Source: Turnera subulata
Taxonomy: Eukaryota > Streptophyta > Magnoliopsida > Malpighiales > Passifloraceae
Assembly: GCA_028386065.3 (NCBI GenBank)
Contig: JAKUCV010001040.1
Location: forward strand, 24,467-88,466
Direction of reading: 5' to 3'
Length of the DNA stretch: 64,000 nt
Shown: positions 22,910-33,290 of the stretch, piece by piece
Layout of the letters: each line of letters starts with the position of its first letter
How positions within the stretch are numbered: position 1 is the stretch's first letter
Translations under genes and position numbers: made by a program
Notes under the pieces: model-generated
Database searches by the model: none
Told to the model about the DNA's origin: nothing
The model's input: the letters and a program-made list of their open reading frames with translations, nothing else

Positions 22910-25900
22910 ACAAATCCCATTTTCAAGCAACACCCACGAAGAGAAAAAGTAAATATAGTTTTAAAAGAAGAAGAGGAGCTAAACAAATCAAAGAAGGTAG
23001 CGTGAGATGAATTTTGAGTTCTCATGAGGAGGTGAAAGTGCGGGATCCTTTTGCTTAGTGTAAATATGTTTTAAAGGGGTTCTTTGTGTATAAAATGATG
23101 GGTCTTTTTGTAAGTAAAAAAAAAATGAGAGTTGTTAACGGAAATAATTGTAAGGGTTCTTTAGATTTTGTGATTAGGAAAGGTAATGCGAGTAGAGTGA
23201 GTTTGAGCTGAGAAAAAAATGTCTCGGTCCTTATGAAAATATTGTAAGTAGTGAGTCTCAAGTGAGGATGTAAGTTTTTCTTTCTTTATATCTTCTATGA
23301 CCTTATGGGAAAAATTTGTACAAAGATGGAATCATGAATTGGGTCTTCTCGGTTGACATTTTGCAATGTAAATATACCCTTTCGTTAATTTCGCTGTTGA
23401 AGTGTTGTTTCTTTCTCTTCTCTGGGCATCTTTTATATCCTTCCTGTGCATTGAATTGGAACCTTTAAAAGAGCTGGATATGGTGGTGGGATTATCAATT
23501 ATGTCTCGACATTCGCTTGTGAATCACGCCAGTATGTTCAAAACTGGGGCCCCGGGGAGCGGGAATAGCAAAGATGGGGGAGGAGTTGTTGATGATGGGC
23601 TTTTGTCAGTATTCTTTCTCAGTTATCCATCACTTCGTGATCTTGCTTTGTAAGACCGCATCTGTGGCTTGGAAAAAGGAAGAGGAAGATGCAGATGCCA
23701 CATGATGGCTCCTATTTATATGCTAAAGAAGTGGCTTTTGCTGTTGCAGTTAGGGGGGGACCTGTAGCAGTGGCTCCTCTCTCTGACATGATCATATGAA
23801 AGAAAGAGAAGCATTTAAGAAAAAATAATTATAACAGAGGAAATCATTGTATGTGGACTTCCTTTGTTCTGTCACATAGAATCAATTGAACTGGGGCCTA
23901 AGAATTTTAGTAGGGTTCAAGTTTTAGCACTTTTGCCCCTTCAAGGGAGCTTAAAGGGAGATGATAGCAAGCAAAAGTGATGGCATCACCATTGTCTCAA
24001 ATTACTCCCGCTTTTTTTAAAATTTCAATTTTTTATCAGGTTTTTCTTTAGAGGACTGTTTTTTGAAGAAATTTTTGACAGGATTTATCAGGTTTTACTT
24101 TCAAATTGAAGCTAAGGCATTTGATGCAAGTTTTATCTCTGTTCTTTATATCTCTCACAGACAGTTAACTCAGGATTCAGAAGGGTGCAGCAGCCTCCAA
24201 ATGACCACTAACCAGCTACTGCTAGTGTAATGAACCTAGGAAAACACCTAAATACCAGAATTCTTTGGGGATTGGACTCTGGGCCCAATTTTTAAGTATT
24301 GGCTATCACGATGCCCCAACCCACAGTCATTGGGATTCTATATTTTTCTTACTGAACAAAAGGTTCTTTGAATTTTGGGCTTGAATGTGCATATTGCGAG
24401 GCCACACACTGGAAACCGAAATCTTTTTATCTTTAACAATAAAAAATCTGTAGTCTGTATAGAATTCAGAAAACGGAATTATTCTCTTTAGATGACAATC
24501 TTATCTTCTCCTTAAAATCCACTCCAGCTTACGTACTTTTTATTGGGACCAGTCCTCATAGGTTGTTAAACCCAGTTTTTCAAGCGCTGGACAAAATTTT
24601 ACTACTCCGTTCTTTTTTTAGTAAGATGGTGATTCCTATTTTGTAAAATTTTTGGAAAAAATGGTTAATATGCCAAGATGGTGACATGCCAAGATGGTGA
24701 TTCCTATTTTGTAAAATTTTTGGAATTGAGTTCCAAAATTACCGAAAGTCTATCTTCCTTCCTTTACTTCAGTAGTTTATGACAAAATTCTTCCTTTATG
24801 TTAAACGAAATGACTCAAAGATAAATACAAGTAGTATACTTAAGAACACCACATACCAAAATGAACACACGCATTCATCAATGGAGCATAGGTTTCAACT
24901 AAAAACTCACGGACAAGCTCACAATAGCCTCAAATTCGACCCTGATAATTCAGTTCAGGGCATCCCAACTCGAACATGAACAACAGCTCCCCCATCCTAG
25001 CTAGGAAGGTAAGTTAACTGTCAAAAAGAGGGGCTCACCTATAGTTTTACATCATCCCCAATAACCAACGGACAGTAGCAGGGATGCGTGTCCTGAGTGT
25101 AGGGAGCTGAGTCAGATTAGGACCAATAAAGCGATAGCATGCACGTTGACTCGTCACAGATATCCTGCCGCCTCCTCCTAACCCTTCTACCTGTACAGCA
25201 GCCAGTTTTTCCAGCTCTTGGGAAGTAACAAGTGGTACTACTACTACTACTGAATTTTGCACCACCACTTCAATTACTGCGCCCTTCATGTACTACTGGT
25301 GCTACTACTTCTAGGAGTACTATAATAAAAAAACACGCAAGCAAACTCATTGAAGTTGTCAAACTCACAGCCACCGCATGCAAGCATTGAAAAAGCTTTT
25401 CTTAAAATGCCCCAACTGTTACCTTCCCCATAGTCATCATCAGCGGCCTTTTGCAGATTGACAGATGCTATTACTACTACCCTCCAAAAGCAGCAGTAAT
25501 TGATCAAAAAAAAAAAAGGCAGCAGTACTAGTAGAAATATCCCTGCAGTCTCTGTTCCCAACATGTCTATATTTTATTGGATACTCAAGATCTCATTCCT
25601 CACCCACCTGTATCTTGATCACTTCAAGTTCAATGTACGGGCTACCCAAAACAGGATTGTGGCCCGAATTGACTAAACTACCTTCGTGTCAATTTCTTAC
25701 CCTCCAAGCTCCTCAAGGATAGGACATGTCATTTATGTCTCGTACAATGACGACGAGAGGGAGGCATGTGAAATATAGCATATAAAAAATTTCTAAAAAG
25801 TAACAAGCCTGCCTCCATGTCCAAATTCCAAAACCAACTTTTTCTAGCGGTTGCCCTAGCCCTCCCTTGTAAATGACAACAACCTCCTCTTCTTGATGTC

Positions 25901-26034
25901 TCATTTTACCGTATCATCCACGTAGTCCTCTTCCTTATATATAGGAATAGGATTGGAGCAAATTTAGACGCAATCTTCGACAAAAATGAAAAAAAAGCTT
26001 AGAATCGTCCATTTACAATATCATAGCTAGAAAA
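22910..26034. other. Intergenic, no supported gene
   Basis: A frame at 23480-23653 (MVVGLSIMSRHSLVNHAS...) is the only one that looks even slightly protein-like, and no family is recognised. A 34-bp direct repeat (24623-24656 and 24690-24723) is present. Sequence near 25935-25945 (TTATATATAGG) is a TATA box for the next gene. Confidence 0.5.
25935..25945 (+). promoter_or_regulatory. TATA box of the 26035 gene
   Basis: TTATATATAGG lies 100 bp before the ATG at 26035, which places transcription start near 25970. Confidence 0.5.
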
Positions 26035-26409
26035 ATGAAGAGGCAAAGAAGTGTAGATGGTCATAACACAAGAGCTGCCAAGGCAGAAGGTAAAGGGGCA
26101 AAAGCAACAGCAGTAGGGAAGAAGAAAGAGAAGAAGGCAGTAGAGAAGGTAGTGGAGGAGGAGAGGAAGAACAGTGTTGGCGGAGAAATATCAACTGCGG
26201 TCATGTCGCAGGAGAATTTGGTGGGTTTGGAAGATCAGTGGCCATCATGGAGTGTTGTTGATGAACAAATGTCATGGGGTTCTATTTGGCTGCCAATTTG
26301 GGACGTGGAGTACATGGGGGAGGCCAGCCACAGTGAAATGTTTAGTGATGTAGCTTGGGATGATGATATTTGGAATTTGAAAGGTATCAACACCATCCCC
26401 AACAATTGA
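26035..26409 (+). CDS. Small unknown protein, basic N-terminus and Trp-rich acidic C-terminus
   Basis: This intronless frame gives 124 aa. Residues 1-45 are strongly basic (KRQRS, KKKEKKAVEKV), resembling a nuclear localisation region. The second half is acidic and unusually rich in Trp (DQWPSWSVVDEQMSWGSIWLPIWDVEYMGE, then VAWDDDIWNLKGI). The composition suggests a nuclear or regulatory factor, but no known domain can be named. Its place between JAGGED and the LBD gene recalls, from memory, a small stress-related Arabidopsis gene at At1g68500; that is only a positional hint. The last 14 codons and the 3' flank lie inside a tandem duplication, so the C-terminal tail is repeated as a gene-less fragment at 27041. 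Confidence 0.65.
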   Translation: MKRQRSVDGHNTRAAKAEGKGAKATAVGKKKEKKAVEKVVEEERKNSVGGEISTAVMSQENLVGLEDQWPSWSVVDEQMSWGSIWLPIWDVEYMGEASHSEMFSDVAWDDDIWNLKGINTIPNN

Positions 26410-27916
26410 AGAGAAGGGTTTGATGGTTAGAGCTTTGTTCTTACTTCTGGAATCTATGAAGAGCGAAAGTTAGCGGATGGTTTTATTTTGTTTCTCGTAC
26501 GTTTTCCTCTGTATACATATAGTTTGGCTTCAGTTTCCAAAATGTCCAGTGCCATGCAAATTTTTCAAGATTGAGAAAATCTTGTAGTGTTTCTGCAGGC
26601 AGGGTTGGCCAACCTCCAATTGGTAATCCTCAAGATTGGATTATCTTCCCTTTTCAATCGGTCATACCGCGGGTAATTAACATGTGGAGCAGGCAGATTC
26701 CTCTAAAAGAACTAATCATCATGCTTTCAGCTGTTAATTATGACTCATTATATGCAGCACACGGACCAAATATTGTAGACTATCGATTTATGAGTTAGTA
26801 TTTCTTCCAAATCTAGGCGAACACCCTTAAGACGGAGATGTAAAATTTAGGAAAATTATTTAGCAACACATAAATATGTAGATGTACGTAGTTTGCAAGT
26901 TTATCGGTTGGTGTTATCACAAAACCATTTTTATATCCATTCCAATTACTTCCATCCAGATGCAGGATAACACGATTGAAAGGAAAAGATGTGGAGAGAA
27001 AGAAAATGCGACGCGCCCATAAACTTTTCTTGCGGGTGAGATTTGGAATTTGAAAGGTATCAACACCATCCCCAACAATTGAAGAGAAGGGTTTAACGAT
27101 TAGCGTTTTGTTCTTACTTCTATAGAATCTATGAAGAGTGAAAGTTAGTGGATGGTTCTATTTTGATTCTGGTTTTTCCTTTCTATATATATAGTATGGC
27201 TTCAGTTATGTCCAGTGCCATGCAAATTTAATTATCAAGATTGAGAAAAATTTGCAGTGTTTCTGCAGGCACGATTGATCAAACTCCAATTGGTAATCCT
27301 AAAGTTTGGATTATCTTCCCGTTTCAATTTGGTCATATCGCGGCTAATTAACAAGTGGGCAGATTAATCCTCCGAAAGAACTAATCATGCTTTCAGGTTG
27401 TTTATGACTAATTGTATGCAGCCGACAGACTAAATATTATACGACTACTTATGAAATAGTATTTCTTCCAAATATAAGCGAGCATCCATATAACGGAGAT
27501 GTAAAATTTAGGAAAATTTAACCCCGATAGGTTAGATCAACTCGTTGGAGTTGTTCTAGGTTAAGCAAGGATCTCGAGTTCGAGTCTTGGGAACGCAACA
27601 CTTTAGGGGCTAGTAGCCCCAATCTTTATGGTTCCAATCATTCCATGAGCTGAATTAGTCTGGACCCGTTGTTATCCTTTAAAGGTGGGTTGGCCCAGGA
27701 CACCGGTGCGAAAGCAAAATTTTGGAAAATTAATTAGCAACTCATATTATGTATATGTAGTTTGCAAGTTTATTAATTAGTTGGTGTTATCACTAAACAA
27801 ATTTTTATATCCATTCCAATTACTTCCATCCAGATGCACGATAACACAATTGCAAGGAAAGCTGATGTGTAGGGAAAAAAAATCAGACACGCCCAAAAAA
27901 TTTTCATATGGGTGAG
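26368..27916 (+). repeat. Tandem duplication of a 673-bp unit; second copy carries a SINE
   Basis: Copy 1 spans 26368-27040 and copy 2 27041-27916. Both start ATTTGGAATTTGAAAGG, contain the end of the 26035 coding region and its 3' flank, and end near GGGTGAG. The base sequence after copy 2 resumes with ATTTG, so the breakpoints share 5 bp of microhomology. Copy 2 is longer because of the SINE at 27519-27715 and its target duplication. Copies differ by scattered substitutions and small indels. Confidence 0.88.
27519..27715 (+). mobile_element. tRNA-derived SINE with 16-bp target duplication
   Basis: The insertion of about 197 bp starts CCCCGATAGGTTAGATCAAC and has a B-box-like GAGTTCGAGTC near 27575-27585. 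It is flanked by AAAATTTAGGAAAATT (27503-27518) and AAAATTTTGGAAAATT (27716-27731), 15 of 16 positions alike. The undisturbed sequence is visible in the paralogous copy near 26845-26860, which confirms the insertion. Its 3' end, AAAGGTGGGTTGGCCCAGGA, matches the SINE at 12496-12623. Confidence 0.9.
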
Positions 27917-28834
27917 ATTTGAATTCAATCATAATATGTTTATCTCAATAGAAACACGTACATCCTATTATTCACTTTAATAAATAAATAAATTCCTATT
28001 GGAAATATACTGGAATTAATTTAGGACTACACTAACCCATGCATGAGAATTTGACAATATGATAAATCCGATTTCAGAATCTACTAATTGGATTGAATTC
28101 CATTAGGATGTGATTTACTACCAAATGGGTCGACAATAATAGCAAGATTTATCCAACATATCAAATATTTTTGTGGAATTTAATCCTGCCTAACATTGCA
28201 ATGGAACTGGAAACTACTAACATTTTCGGTGGAATTAACACACGACTACTACATGATTTAAATGGAGTTGTGTTGGCAATTAGGCTATTGGGCACAAGAA
28301 CCAACCCCATAGGATCCCCAGATAAACAAAATTACCAACTTCAGTTCAGCCCCAACATAAAAATAAATAGAGGAAAAAATCCTACCAACACTTCCACCGG
28401 AGTTCGCCTCCCGCGTGACAAACACGTGCTCTCGTACTCTCTATCAAATGATTGATTTGATATTATTAAATTGCTAATAAATTGAATTAAATTCATTCCA
28501 ATTCACAAATGAATTTGAAAATTAGACGGCAATAGAAGAAATTCACTTTTGATGTCGCGTGGGTCAAATAGTCACCGTCACCCGCGTGGGTCTATATAAA
28601 AAAAGGACCTCTTTTCCCGACAACCTTTCACTTCTTTCCACCCCACTGCCTGCAAAGCTCTCTCGTCTTCACTTCACACTTTTTCTCTTCTTAGTGGTAG
28701 CAGCAGCTAAACAGCAAAAACACGCGCGCGCACACACACACACACACGCACACAGAAAGAAAGAACCTCTCTTTTTATCTCTTCGCTCTCTCTTCTTCGA
28801 AGACGACGAAGAAAAGAAGAAGAGGGTTTCACTC
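27917..28834. other. Intergenic and promoter of the DUF1218 gene
   Basis: AT-rich spacer. TATATAAAAAAAGG near 28592 is a plausible TATA box. A (CG/CA)n microsatellite lies at about 28722-28753 in the likely leader. No other gene is supported. Confidence 0.5.
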
Positions 28835-31119
28835 ATGGGAGAAGGCAAGGGCTCCACTCTGGTGCACCTCCTTGTCGTGGTTCTCAGCCTTGTGGCTTTC
28901 GGCTTCTCCATTGCTGCCGAGAGACGCAGAAGCACTGTATGCATTTTTTTGTCCTTTCTCCTTTCCTTTTTTCTCTCTTTCTCTTTAATTCATGGCCTTT
29001 ATCGCATTTCTTTGCGTTTTTTTACTTCTGGGTTTTACAATGGGTTTTATTTTTGCTTTACTTTCTGATCCTTTGATCTCTGCTCTGTCCATAACTTACT
29101 TTGCTGGTTAGGTTGAAAGGTAGGTGGGGACAGGGGATCAGGTTCTTGTATAAGATGTTTGTAAGTTTGTAAGTTGAGGTTTTCCTGTTCTGGGGTGGGG
29201 TGGAGTAGAGATCTGTGTGTTTATCAGCTAGGGGATGGATGGAGTAATGTTGGGCTTAGGTTGCAGTTTTATTATTGGCGTGTTAAAATAGGAGTTCTTT
29301 GTGTCCAATTTTGGCTTGTTTGGGGCGCTTAGTTACCTTGCATTTTCCTGTAGGATAGGTTTAGGAATTATTGTTAGGTAGGATATACTTGAGGGTTTTA
29401 GTCATGATTCTGGTTGGTGGAAGTGAGTGAATGAGAGGGTGTTCCTTGATTTACAACTCATATTTGGAAATTCAAAGTTATAGTGAACATAGGATTGTGC
29501 TAATTAGTTGTTAGTTGAAAACTATGTCGTCCTTCTGCTTAGGTCTTCAGCATCGCATAAGGAGTACTTGTTTTGAAATGGCTGTCGTTTTAGTCATTGA
29601 TCTACAACCTTACTATATAGTTTATTCCTTGGTTGAGGAAGTACACATTTTAATTGCTTTCGTATTAGCTTTAGAATCTCTTTCCAGCAAAGTGGAACAA
29701 TCAGGTCCCCTAGGAACTTATTCCAATCGTGACAACTGATTCTGGTAATTCAATTCAATGATTCAATGATTCTGTCTGAAGAAAAAGAAACATAGAATTC
29801 TAGATTGTAGATGTGAATTCATATTTGTACCACATTGCTTACCTTTTGGTTTGATCCATGATTAACTTGTAAGGGAAACCAATTCAATGCAATTTCAATC
29901 CAGGGGTAAGATGCCACAGTTTACCTGAACGAACCACTGAAATAAATGTAACTCCCCACTTGGATACACTGATGTTTCTCTTACTTTAGCGATTAAAAGA
30001 AAAGGCATCATGTCTATGATCTTACTTCATGCAGTCTTAGAAGAATAGGATTTGCATCCGACTGTTAGTAGTTGCAGCCTTAAGCATAAATAACAGATGC
30101 TTTTTGCAGGATAAAGCATCGTCTTTTTGTGCAATTAGTAATATAAATATCCTTTCCCTGTGGTCACATGATCAATTTTTTTGTATAAGTCACTCATGAT
30201 TGCCCCATGGACTTCTACTTGCTATTGAACCTGGCATTCTATGTATGTTCATGATCAACTATTGTTTCTTCCAATGGTTTTATTTCCCCTCTAAATTCAA
30301 CTTCTTCTACATTGATGCAGGGCCATATCGAGGTAGATGCCCTGAACAACACATACTGTGTCTACAACTCTGATGTGGCAACTGGTTACGGAGTGGGTGG
30401 TTTCTTATTTCTTCTTTCAAGTGAATCACTACTGATGGGAGTGACAAAGTGCATGTGCTTTGGGAGACCATTAGCCCCCGGCGCGAATCGAGCTTGGTCT
30501 ATCATTTATTTTGTCTCTTCATGGTGAGAAGAACATCCCTCCTTTGTCTAGCCTCTTATCATCCATATTGAACTATAACAGGCAGTATAGCTAGTGGTTT
30601 ATGCATACTCACACACATATTCCACCTCCCTTATTGTAACAAGCTAGTTCTTATGCTCATGTAATAACTCCAGGGTCGGTTACTTGTAACCTACATTTGA
30701 TATTTGTTTGTCATTTTTGGTTAAACTCCTTTTTGGTTATACCTCAAAATGAGACTAATCCTTGCTGCAAAGTGAGGTATTACATTAGTCAGTTTCTATA
30801 AACCCTTTTGCCACGAAATATTGTCCATATTTTTAACATCTTAAGACCATTCTCCTGCAGGGCAACTTTTCTGGTAGCAGAAGCATGTCTAATTGCTGGT
30901 GCAACCAAAAATGCCTACCACACCAAGTACCGGGGGATGATCTATGCTCAGAATTTCTCCTGTGAATCATTGAGGAAAGGTGTATTTATTGCCGGTGCGG
31001 TGTTCGTGGTGGCAACTATGGTTCTCAACGTATACTACTACATGCATTTCTCCAAAGCCACTTCATCCATGAAAACAAATCGCAAAAACTCTACTGTTGG
31101 GATGACTGGGCCTGTTTAG
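28835..31119 (+). CDS. DUF1218 four-helix membrane protein
   Basis: Exons 28835-28936, 30321-30523 and 30861-31119 give 564 nt and 187 aa. Four hydrophobic segments are visible: about residues 8-28 ([20 protein letters not shown], a signal anchor followed by ERRR), 58-80, 92-115 and 142-162. Conserved cysteines sit in [14 protein letters not shown] and [10 protein letters not shown]. These features define the plant DUF1218 family, which includes DEAL/VCC (leaf symmetry and vein patterning) and MWL (lignin content) proteins of the endomembrane system. Subfamily cannot be fixed by eye. The intron between TM1 and the first loop is 1.38 kb. The ATG at 28835 is chosen because the signal anchor follows at once. 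Confidence 0.88.
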
Positions 31120-31360
31120 AATCACCCATGTGACTAGGTAGCTAAGTTTTGCCTCTTGTGTTGTCTTTGTGATGGCCATGGATGTTATGTTACTATTAAT
31201 TATGATGTCTTGTAATTGTGAGGAAGAAGCTATAATTTCGTTGATTAAGAACATTAGAGTCTGTTTTGAGTAAAGAACTCAGATGCTGGGGGTGTTCTGT
31301 AAGTGCCCCGGTATGTAGATTAATATTATAGGTGGGCACATAATGTATACTTTTTTCTTT
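31120..31360. other. 3' flank of the DUF1218 gene
   Basis: This holds the 3' untranslated region and polyadenylation area of the preceding gene and stops at the target duplication of the Mutator-like element. Nothing else is seen. Confidence 0.5.
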
Positions 31361-32369
31361 CAATAATGCTAGAGTTAATAAGAGTTTTCTACTAAGAGAG
31401 TTTTACAAACATATGTGTCATTGTCTCATTGGATAGATTTATTAAGTATTCACATCATCTTTACTTTTGATTTATTATTTCTAAAATTAGATTTTTTACC
31501 ATAAAAATTCTTTCCGCACCTCACGATTTGAGGATCTCGTAAATTAATTTATTGCCATATTAGTATTTTCATTCATTTCCTAAGCCTATATTCCTTCTTC
31601 TCTAAAAATATTCCTTTTTTAATTTTATTTTATTATTTGATGAATTTGTTTCCACAACAGTTTTCACTTAAATTTTCAGTAAGAACCCTAAGTTTTGCAT
31701 TCTAATGCCCTAAATCCTCATATATCACAGCTCATCCCATTGATTATACAAAAAACAAAAAATTACATTCAGGATTTGTTCTCTCCTGTGAGGCTCCAAA
31801 ATTTTCAAGAATATGTTCAATCTGAAATCCTAAATCCATAGCTTATTTGCTCGTAGTATGAATTTGAAGTGAAAAAAGACAAGGAAAAAAAGCACCCACA
31901 AATTTATCCTTTTTGGAATCACCAAGAATGAAGATGAGGAATTAAGTTTTTTCTTTTTTTCAAAAAAACGAGACAAGAAAAAAAGGAGAGAGAATAACAA
32001 TGGATGGATATTCTAAAAAAAAAAAAAGAAAATAACAATGGATGGGGTTGGAAAATTGAAATTTAAAAAATTGGGGTTAATAACAAGAAGAAGATAAGGA
32101 TAAGGAGGGAGTGAAATAAACACGTTGATAACAAACAAAAAAATTGGGATTAGAAGAAAAAAACTGTTATGGAAGTAAATTAATTAATTTAGAGAGGTCC
32201 TAAATCGTGGATTGGTAAAGAATTTTTATGGTAGAAAATTTAATTTTAGAAATAATAAATCAAGAATAAAGATGATGTAGAGAGTTAATAAAACAATCCA
32301 ATGAGATCTTGCCACATATATTTGTAAGACTCTCTTAGTAAAAAACTCTTAATAACTCTAGCATTATTG
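31361..32369. mobile_element. Mutator-like MITE with long terminal inverted repeats
   Basis: The 1,009-bp element begins CAATAATGCTAGAGTTA and ends with its inverse. The inverted repeats extend about 190-200 bp at high but imperfect identity. A perfect 9-bp target duplication, TTTTTCTTT, flanks it (31352-31360 and 32370-32378), the size typical of Mutator transposition. The interior is AT-rich and encodes nothing recognisable, so the element needed a transposase in trans. Confidence 0.9.
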
Positions 32370-32644
32370 TTTTTCTTTTTGGAAAGGAGGATGCAAGGCA
32401 TCGCCACGTTTATTGTGTCATGAATTGGACCATTCCCAAGTAGGGCCCAATTTTGCTAGTATTGCCGGCTTTTGTTGTATCCGGGATTAACTGTCGGCTT
32501 TGGCCCAATGGTAAAAAGGGAAGCCCATAGTCCAACTAGAATCTAACCTTTTCCAGCCTGAAACTTCATGATTAAGGAAATGAGAGTTTCTTTGGCACGC
32601 TCCATTGAAGGTCAAATACATCCTTAAAACACATCCAGAAAGAG

Positions 32645-33290
32645 CCTGTGGAGGTAGTTCAACAAGCCAAAGATTTCCTCCAACTTTTCTCTTCTGTGCA
32701 GCAGAAACATGGCAATCAACAACCTCATCCCGTGGCTAATTGGGGGGCCCTTCCTTTGGGTGTCCTAAAGTTCAACACAGATGCTGCAGTGTTCAAAAAC
32801 TTGGATTGTGGAGTGGAGGTCTTGGGGGAGCACTAAGGGATAGCAGTGGCCGGTGCCTGGTCGCTTTCTCGTGCAGAATAAATGGCTGCACAGACCCTCT
32901 GCTACTGGAAGCTATTGGGGATACGGGAGGCCACCTCCCAAGCCCTTTACGGGGGTACTCGTCCATTTCCATCGAAACAGATTGCCTACAAGCTGCAAAC
33001 GGTTTCAACGGTGACCTTCCTGACCTGTCTATCACTGGCATGGTTATGGCGGATGTTAGGAAAACTAGCTTCTTTTTTCAATCATTTTGAATGCCACTTT
33101 AGACCAAGAACTGCTAATAGAGTAGCTAATGAGATGGCCATGGCCCATATGTGTAACTCTTGTACTACTTGGTCTACCATCCCTCCTATGCGTATTTGGC
33201 ACCTTTTAGGAGAGGAGTGTACCTTGTTTTATTATTAATGAAGTTTATGGCTGCTCTTAGCCTTATCAAAAATAAAATAAAAAAAAAGAA
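32645..33290 (+). pseudogene. LINE-type RNase H domain relic
   Basis: Across three frames (about 32648-32836, 32740-33090, 32882-33238) the translation shows the RNase H-like domain found at the end of plant LINE polyproteins: GVLKFNTDAAVF, GGALRDSSGRCLVAFS, LLLEAI, ISIETDCLQAANG and RTANRVANEMA. The catalytic-type D, E and D are visible, but frameshifts separate them. The sequence ends in an A-rich run at about 33266-33290. It is most simply a 5'-truncated, inactivated L1-type element. A decayed domesticated RNase H gene is the alternative. Confidence 0.8.

Noticed and set aside
23480..23653. 58-aa frame MVVGLSIMSRHSLVNHAS...
   Set aside because: Looks moderately protein-like, but no family is recognised and no flanking exon could be built.
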